DNA of 64,000 bases, taken from contig DATHGT010000344.1 in assembly GCA_035317605.1 (NCBI GenBank), positions 1 through 64,000 on the forward strand, in the 5' to 3' direction. Origin of the DNA: DATHGT01 sp035317605 (GTDB lineage Bacteria; Methylomirabilota; Methylomirabilia; Rokubacteriales; CSP1-6). Position 1 is the first letter of the stretch, and every line of letters begins with the position of its first letter. The translations under genes were made by a program, and so were the position numbers. Under the pieces are notes generated by a model. It did no database searches. It worked only from the letters and a program-made list of their open reading frames with translations, and had not been told where the DNA came from. This document shows positions 59,835 to 64,000 of the stretch, one piece after another.

Positions 59835-61027
59835 ATCACCTTTTCGCGCTTGAGGGCGGCGAGGTCTTCGTCGTTCAGGCCGAGGAGCTTGCCGTAGACC
59901 TCGGTGTTGTGCTCGCCGAGCAGCGGGGCGGGCGTCACCTCGACCGGCGAGGCCGACATGCGAATCGGGCTGCCGAGCATGGCCATCTTGCCCCGCGTGG
60001 GGTGCTCGATGTCCACGACCATGCCGCGCTGGCGGAGGTGCTCGTTGTTCATGATCTCGGTGGAGTCGAGGACGGCCCCGCACGGCACGCCGGCCTTGCC
60101 CATCAGCTCCATCACCTCGTGCTTGGTCCGCGTCGACGTGAAGCCCTCGACCATCGCCTCCAGCTCCGCCTGCGCGGCCATGCGGCCCTCACGCGTCTGG
60201 TATCGCGGATCGTCGCCCAGCTCCGGGCGGCCGAGCACCTTGGTGAGCGCCTTCCACATCTCGATGTTGGCGGTGTGGACGAAGACGTAGTCGTTGGGGC
60301 CGAACGGCTTGCAGCGATAGGTGTTCGACGGGCACGCCTGCGGCGAGCGGTTGCCCTTTCTCGGAATCGGGTCGACGCCGAGGTAGTAGTCGCGGAAGTG
60401 GATGCGGGTCATGTTGATCACGACGTCCATCTGGGCGACTTCGATGCGCTGCCCCACGCCGGTGACCTGGCGCTGGATGATGGCACCGAGGATGCCGATG
60501 GCCGTGTGCAGACCCGAGCCGGTGTCGCCGAGGCCGGCCTCGACGCGGAGCGGGGGGCCGTCCTTCTCGCCGGTCAGCGCCATCACGCCGCCCATGGCCT
60601 GGGCAATCATCTCGAAGCTGTTGTAGCTCGCGTACGGGCCCGTGCTGCCGAAGCCCTTGACCGAGGCCGAGATGATGCGCGGGTTGATCTTGGCCAGATC
60701 GTCGTAGCCGAAGCCGAGACGCTCCATCGAGCCGGGCCCGAGGTTCTCGAGCACGACGTCGGCGGTCTTCACCAGCTCCGTGAACATCTGCTTGCCGCGG
60801 TCCGTCTTGAGGTTGAGCGTGATCGCCCGCTTGTTGCAGTTGAGCAGGCAGAAGAATACCGCGTCGATGTCCGGCCGCTCGCTGAGCCCGCGGCGCGACT
60901 GCTCACCTCCGGGCGGCTCGATCTTGATGACGTCCGCCCCCATCCACGCCAGCGTCTCGGCGCAGCTCGGCCCCGCTTCGAACTGCGACAGATCGAGAAC
61001 GCGAATCCCATCGAGTGCCTTCGTCAT
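59831..61027 (-). CDS. CaiB/BaiF class III CoA-transferase
   Basis: A 398-residue family III CoA-transferase. LDGIRVLDLSQFEAGPSCAETLAWMGADVIKIEPPGGEQSR is the diagnostic N-terminus and GQRIEVAQMDVVINM carries the catalytic Asp that forms acyl-enzyme anhydrides. ADVVLENLGPGSMERLGFGYDDLAKINPRIISASVKGFGSTGPYA is also conserved. It moves CoA between carboxylic acids. Lying directly after a ThDP-enzyme gene, it may form an oxalyl-CoA-decarboxylase/formyl-CoA-transferase-like pair, but other acids are possible. GGAGGG precedes the ATG. Confidence 0.9.
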   Translation of the reverse strand: MTKALDGIRVLDLSQFEAGPSCAETLAWMGADVIKIEPPGGEQSRRGLSERPDIDAVFFCLLNCNKRAITLNLKTDRGKQMFTELVKTADVVLENLGPGSMERLGFGYDDLAKINPRIISASVKGFGSTGPYASYNSFEMIAQAMGGVMALTGEKDGPPLRVEAGLGDTGSGLHTAIGILGAIIQRQVTGVGQRIEVAQMDVVINMTRIHFRDYYLGVDPIPRKGNRSPQACPSNTYRCKPFGPNDYVFVHTANIEMWKALTKVLGRPELGDDPRYQTREGRMAAQAELEAMVEGFTSTRTKHEVMELMGKAGVPCGAVLDSTEIMNNEHLRQRGMVVDIEHPTRGKMAMLGSPIRMSASPVEVTPAPLLGEHNTEVYGKLLGLNDEDLAALKREKVI

Positions 61028-61059
61028 CGTTCCCTCCGATCATCGGTTGAACCAAGGAC

Positions 61060-61125
61060 CGCCCCGCGGTCGCCCGCGGGGCGCATCAGCGCTTGGGGGG
61101 TTTGGGGGGCCATTTCGGGGCCCTC
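61060..61125. repeat. Tandem hairpins between ThDP-enzyme and CoA-transferase genes (family copy D)
   Basis: Hairpin 1: CGCCCCGCGG (61060-61069), loop TCGC, CCGCGGGGCG (61074-61083). Hairpin 2: GGGGGGCC (61104-61111) and GGCCCTCC (61119-61126), preceded by GGGGGGTTT, as in copy B near 22849. CCTCCCAATCCAT then occurs twice in tandem. They fill the 124-bp gap between two same-strand genes and may attenuate the downstream one. Confidence 0.55.
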
Positions 61126-61151
61126 CCAATCCATTACGCCCTCCCAATCCA

Positions 61152-62798
61152 TCACGTCGTGTACGCGGAAAAGCGAACGGTGGTCGCGCGGGCTTGGTCG
61201 CTGGTCATCACGTTGACCACGGCCGGCTTGCCCGAGGCGTACGCGCGCTCGAGCGCGGGACGGATGTCGTGCGGCTTCTCGACCATCTCGCCGTACGCGC
61301 CCAGCTCGATGGCGACCTTGTCGTAGCGCGTGCGGCCGAGCGTGCGGCCCGGCTTGGGCAGCGGGTTACCCCACGAAGTGTTGGCCGTCCAGCCGCCGTT
61401 GTTCGAGATCACGCACACGATCGGGATCTTGTGACGCACGGCGGTGTCCATCTCCATCGAGTTGATGCCGTAGGACCCGTCGCCGTGCAGCACCACGACC
61501 TGCTTGTCGGGCTTGGCCACCTTGGCGCCGAGCGCGAAGGGCAATCCCACGCCCATGCAGCCGAAGGTGCCGGAGTTCATGCGATGACCGGGCACGAACG
61601 TCGGGATCGACTGGCGGCCGAAGTTCAGGATCTCCTGGCCGTCGACGACGAGGATCGCGTCGCGCTTGAGGAAGTCGCGGACTTCCTTGCAGAGGCGCAG
61701 CGGGTGGATCGGGGTCTCGTCGCTCGACATCACCTTGTCCTGCTCGGCCGTCTTTTCGGCGTCGATCACGCGGAGCTTGCTCACCCAGTCGCCGTACTGG
61801 CCGGGCTTGATCTTGCCCTTGGCCTCGGCCAGCAGCTGCTCGAGCACCGCGCGCGCGTCGCCGAGGATCGGCACGTCGACCTCGCGGTTGTGGCCGAGGT
61901 CCGACCCGTCGATGTCGACCCGGATGACCTTCATGTCCTGGTTGAAGCGCGGCGCTGCCCCGAACTGGATGATCCAGTTGAACCGCGTGCCGACCACGAG
62001 GCAGACGTCGGCCTCGACGAAGGCCGTGCTCCGCGCGCTGAGGAACGACAGCGGATGGTCCTCGGGCACCGTGCCCCGAGACAGCGGCGTCGTGTAGAAG
62101 GGGATGCCCGTGGCGTCGACGAAGGCGTGGAAGGCGGCGGCGGCGTCCGACCACCACACGCCGCTGCCGCCGAGGATCACCGGCTTCTGGGCCTTCGCGA
62201 GCAGCGCGACGGCCTCGCGCACGGCGTGGGGGTCGCCGAGCGGCCGCGGCGGCATCTTGAAGGCCGACGGCCACTCGACCTGATCCTCGTCGACCTTCTC
62301 GCCGAGCGTGTCGCCGGGCATGTCGATGTAGACGGGCCCGAGACGACCCGTCATGGTCTGGCGATACGCGGTCGCGACGATCTCGGGAATGCGCTTGGCG
62401 TCGTAGACCCGCTCGGCCCACTTGGTGACGGGCTTGAACACCGCGAGCTGATCGATCTCCTGAAACGCCTCGCGGCCGTAATTGGCCCGCGGGCTGGAGC
62501 CGCCGATGGCGATCAGTGGCGACGCGTCGGTGAAGGCATTGGCGACGCCGGTCAGAAGATTGGTCGCGCCGGGGCCGGAGGCGCCCATGCAGACCGCGGG
62601 CCGGCGCATGACGCGCGTCCACGCCTGCGCCTCGAACGCGGCCGCCTGCTCATGACGCGTGTCGATGGCGCGGATGCCCAGGCTGATCGCCGCGGCCTCC
62701 GTCTCCAGCATCGGTCCGCCCATGATGTAGAACATGGTGTCGATGCCCTGCGACTTCATCGCCTTCGCCAGAATCTCGGACCCCGTGACGATAGCCAT
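61152..62798 (-). CDS. Thiamine diphosphate-dependent enzyme (oxalyl-CoA decarboxylase/acetolactate synthase-like)
   Basis: A 548-residue ThDP enzyme with Pyr, central and PP domains. The catalytic Glu lies in AIDTRHEQAAAFEAQA. The Pyr-domain loop is SGPGATNLLTGVANAFTDASPLIAIGGSS, and GREAFQEIDQLAVFKPVTKWAERV resembles oxalyl-CoA decarboxylase and 2-hydroxyacyl-CoA lyases. The Mg-ThDP motif is GDGSYGINSMEMDTAVRHKIPIVCVISNNGGW. With the class III CoA-transferase downstream, oxalate or a related 2-oxo/2-hydroxyacyl-CoA is a plausible substrate. GGGAGGGG precedes the ATG. Confidence 0.88.
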   Translation of the reverse strand: MAIVTGSEILAKAMKSQGIDTMFYIMGGPMLETEAAAISLGIRAIDTRHEQAAAFEAQAWTRVMRRPAVCMGASGPGATNLLTGVANAFTDASPLIAIGGSSPRANYGREAFQEIDQLAVFKPVTKWAERVYDAKRIPEIVATAYRQTMTGRLGPVYIDMPGDTLGEKVDEDQVEWPSAFKMPPRPLGDPHAVREAVALLAKAQKPVILGGSGVWWSDAAAAFHAFVDATGIPFYTTPLSRGTVPEDHPLSFLSARSTAFVEADVCLVVGTRFNWIIQFGAAPRFNQDMKVIRVDIDGSDLGHNREVDVPILGDARAVLEQLLAEAKGKIKPGQYGDWVSKLRVIDAEKTAEQDKVMSSDETPIHPLRLCKEVRDFLKRDAILVVDGQEILNFGRQSIPTFVPGHRMNSGTFGCMGVGLPFALGAKVAKPDKQVVVLHGDGSYGINSMEMDTAVRHKIPIVCVISNNGGWTANTSWGNPLPKPGRTLGRTRYDKVAIELGAYGEMVEKPHDIRPALERAYASGKPAVVNVMTSDQARATTVRFSAYTT

Positions 62799-62810
62799 AA
62801 CCCCTCCCGA

Positions 62811-63095
62811 TCAAGACGTCGATGCGCGGTCAGCATGCCCGAGGCTCTTGCCCGGGGCAACCACGTCGCGCACCGCCTGCTTCAGCTCCGTGATCTCCGG
62901 AAATCGCTTGCGCTCGTGACGCGACCAGACGAGCTGTCCCTCGGCGCGGATCTCGAAGACGCCTCCCTTGCCGGGGATCAGCGCGACTTCACCGATCTCG
63001 GCCTCGAAGGTGGTCAGAAGCTCCTGGGCCATCCAGGCCGCTCGCAAGAGCCAACGGCACTGCGTGCAGTACTCGATCTCGACCCGCGCCCCCAT
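62811..63095 (-). CDS. SelT/SelW/SelH-family (Rdx) protein, cysteine form
   Basis: A 94-residue thioredoxin-like Rdx protein. RVEIEYCTQCRWLLRAAWMAQELLTTF has CTQC at residues 10-13, the position of the CxxU redox motif in SelW-type selenoproteins. GEVALIPGKGGVFEIRAEGQLVWSRHERKRFPEITELKQAVRD is the conserved second half. It is likely a thiol oxidoreductase in redox protection. It lies 12 nt upstream of the ThDP-enzyme gene, so it probably starts that operon. Confidence 0.88.
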   Translation of the reverse strand: MGARVEIEYCTQCRWLLRAAWMAQELLTTFEAEIGEVALIPGKGGVFEIRAEGQLVWSRHERKRFPEITELKQAVRDVVAPGKSLGHADRASTS

Positions 63096-63196
63096 GCTCG
63101 CGCCGCAAGCCTAACATAGTGGGGTCACGCCCCTGCGTGTGCCGGGCCGACGCGTTGTGGCTCAGGCCGCGGCGAATATGGTAGATTCCACGAGCG

Positions 63197-64000
63197 TTGA
63201 CGCCAAGCATCACCGCGTTTCCTGCCGACCCTCAACGGCGAAGCAACCATCGGGCAGACGATCACCGACGCGCCTCGGGCCCGCGCGCGCAGGGGATCGA
63301 GGAGCGCCGCGGTGATCGCGCGCGGGGGGCCGCCTGGTGGCTCTACCCGAGCGCCGCGATCCTCTCCGTGGCGCTGGTCGTCGCCCTTCTGCAGCTGTGG
63401 CGAGCCGACCTTCGCGTCCCGCTCACCTATCACGGCGAAGCGATCTACAACGGGATGCTGGTCAAGGGTGTCCTCGAGCAGGGGTGGCATCTCAGTAACC
63501 CCGCTCTCGGCGCACCGGCGGGCGTGGACCTGCGCGACGTGCCGATGTCGGACAACAACCTGCACTTCGCGCTGATCAGGCTCCTGGGGCTCGGGACCTC
63601 CAACTATGCGCGCGTGATGAACGCCTTCTTCCTGCTGACGTTCCCGCTCACGGCCCTCACCGCGCTCTTCGTCCTTCGACGGTTCGGGCTCGCGGCGTGG
63701 CCGGCGCTGTGCGGCAGCCTGCTCTACACCTTTCTGCCGTTTCATTTCGGCCGAGGGCAGCATCACCTCTTCCTGGCCGCCTATTACCTGGTGCCGCTCG
63801 GGATCATGGTCGCGCTGTGGATCATGCTCGGCGCCGTCTCCTTGGTCGACGACGAGCGTCGGTGGAGCTGGCGGCATTGCCGTGGAAAGCTGCTGGCGGG
63901 CGTGATCATCTGCGCGCTGATCGGCTCGGGCGGGGTGTACTACGCCTTCTTCACGTGCTTCTTCTTCCTCGTGGCCGGCGGCGTCGCCGCCTTCCGGCGC
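63197..64000 (+). CDS. Polytopic membrane protein (GT-C glycosyltransferase-like), 3' truncated by window edge
   Basis: An open frame of 268 codons that runs off the window. After a charged 45-residue N-terminus the first helix is LYPSAAILSVALVVALLQLW. A periplasmic loop with YHGEAIYNGMLVKGVLEQGWHLSNPALGAPAGVDLRDVPMSDN follows, then helices beginning ARVMNAFFLLTFPLTALTALFVLRRFG. The layout of an acidic first loop followed by many helices resembles YfhO/GT39-type membrane glycosyltransferases. TTG 63197 is chosen, with TAGATT 9 nt upstream. No upstream ATG or GTG is in frame. Confidence 0.7.
   Translation, partial: MTPSITAFPADPQRRSNHRADDHRRASGPRAQGIEERRGDRARGAAWWLYPSAAILSVALVVALLQLWRADLRVPLTYHGEAIYNGMLVKGVLEQGWHLSNPALGAPAGVDLRDVPMSDNNLHFALIRLLGLGTSNYARVMNAFFLLTFPLTALTALFVLRRFGLAAWPALCGSLLYTFLPFHFGRGQHHLFLAAYYLVPLGIMVALWIMLGAVSLVDDERRWSWRHCRGKLLAGVIICALIGSGGVYYAFFTCFFFLVAGGVAAFRR

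Overview
The window is GC-rich, densely packed chromosomal DNA from a free-living bacterium. I found no rRNA, tRNA, phage, insertion sequence or CRISPR array. Gene content points to an uncultured soil or sediment lineage: LLM-class F420/flavin oxidoreductases, UbiD-type decarboxylases, a class III CoA-transferase beside a ThDP enzyme, VOC proteins, an orphan molybdenum hydroxylase large subunit, several hotdog thioesterases or hydratases, and an IPTL-CTERM surface protein. Candidatus Rokubacteria (Methylomirabilota) or a close relative is my best guess. This is inferred from gene content, not from a marker gene.

Layout. 0-6.7 kb: HAD phosphatase, OPT transporter, a solitary HEPN-like protein, MFS transporter, metallo-beta-lactamase-fold hydrolase and a cupin. 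6.7-9.5 kb: a tightly coupled minus-strand operon (BNR-repeat protein, Lin0512-family protein, VOC, ABM monooxygenase, VOC). 9.6-19.5 kb: aldo/keto reductase, a small winged-helix plus membrane-protein pair, DapA-family lyase, a split chromate transporter, quinone reductase, a DUF433/DUF5615 toxin-antitoxin pair, exonuclease III, LLM oxidoreductase, enoyl-CoA hydratase and two thioesterases. 19.5-25.4 kb: orphan molybdenum hydroxylase, aldo/keto reductase, a solute-binding protein without its permease, and an alpha/beta hydrolase.

25.4-38.6 kb is a surface/secretion island. A class I c-di-GMP (GEMM) riboswitch precedes a 1353-residue protein with eight DUF11 repeats and an IPTL-CTERM sorting tail. 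Then come a GT39-type membrane glycosyltransferase, an alpha/beta hydrolase whose decayed duplicate lies just upstream, a HEPN/MNT toxin-antitoxin pair, and a 1279-residue secreted copper-radical (galactose/glyoxal oxidase-like) protein that keeps all five copper-site residues.

38.6-52.8 kb is catabolic: MaoC-like hydratase, zinc alcohol dehydrogenase, SGNH protein, two UbiD-family decarboxylases, Ldh-family dehydrogenase, amidohydrolase and methyltransferase. It includes a UGSC-family selenoprotein gene with an in-frame UGA and a matching bacterial SECIS hairpin, so the gene looks split to ordinary ORF callers. 52.8-64 kb: a fused double ABC exporter (CydDC-like), an unknown helical protein, a cyclase, an EamA transporter, a cupin/CoA-transferase/ThDP enzyme/SelW-like cluster and, running off the edge, a polytopic membrane protein.

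Two genome-wide habits are visible. Many genes lack a Shine-Dalgarno sequence and instead carry a TANNNT-like -10 box 6-9 nt before the start codon, which suggests leaderless transcription. A family of G-tract/C-tract hairpins recurs between genes.
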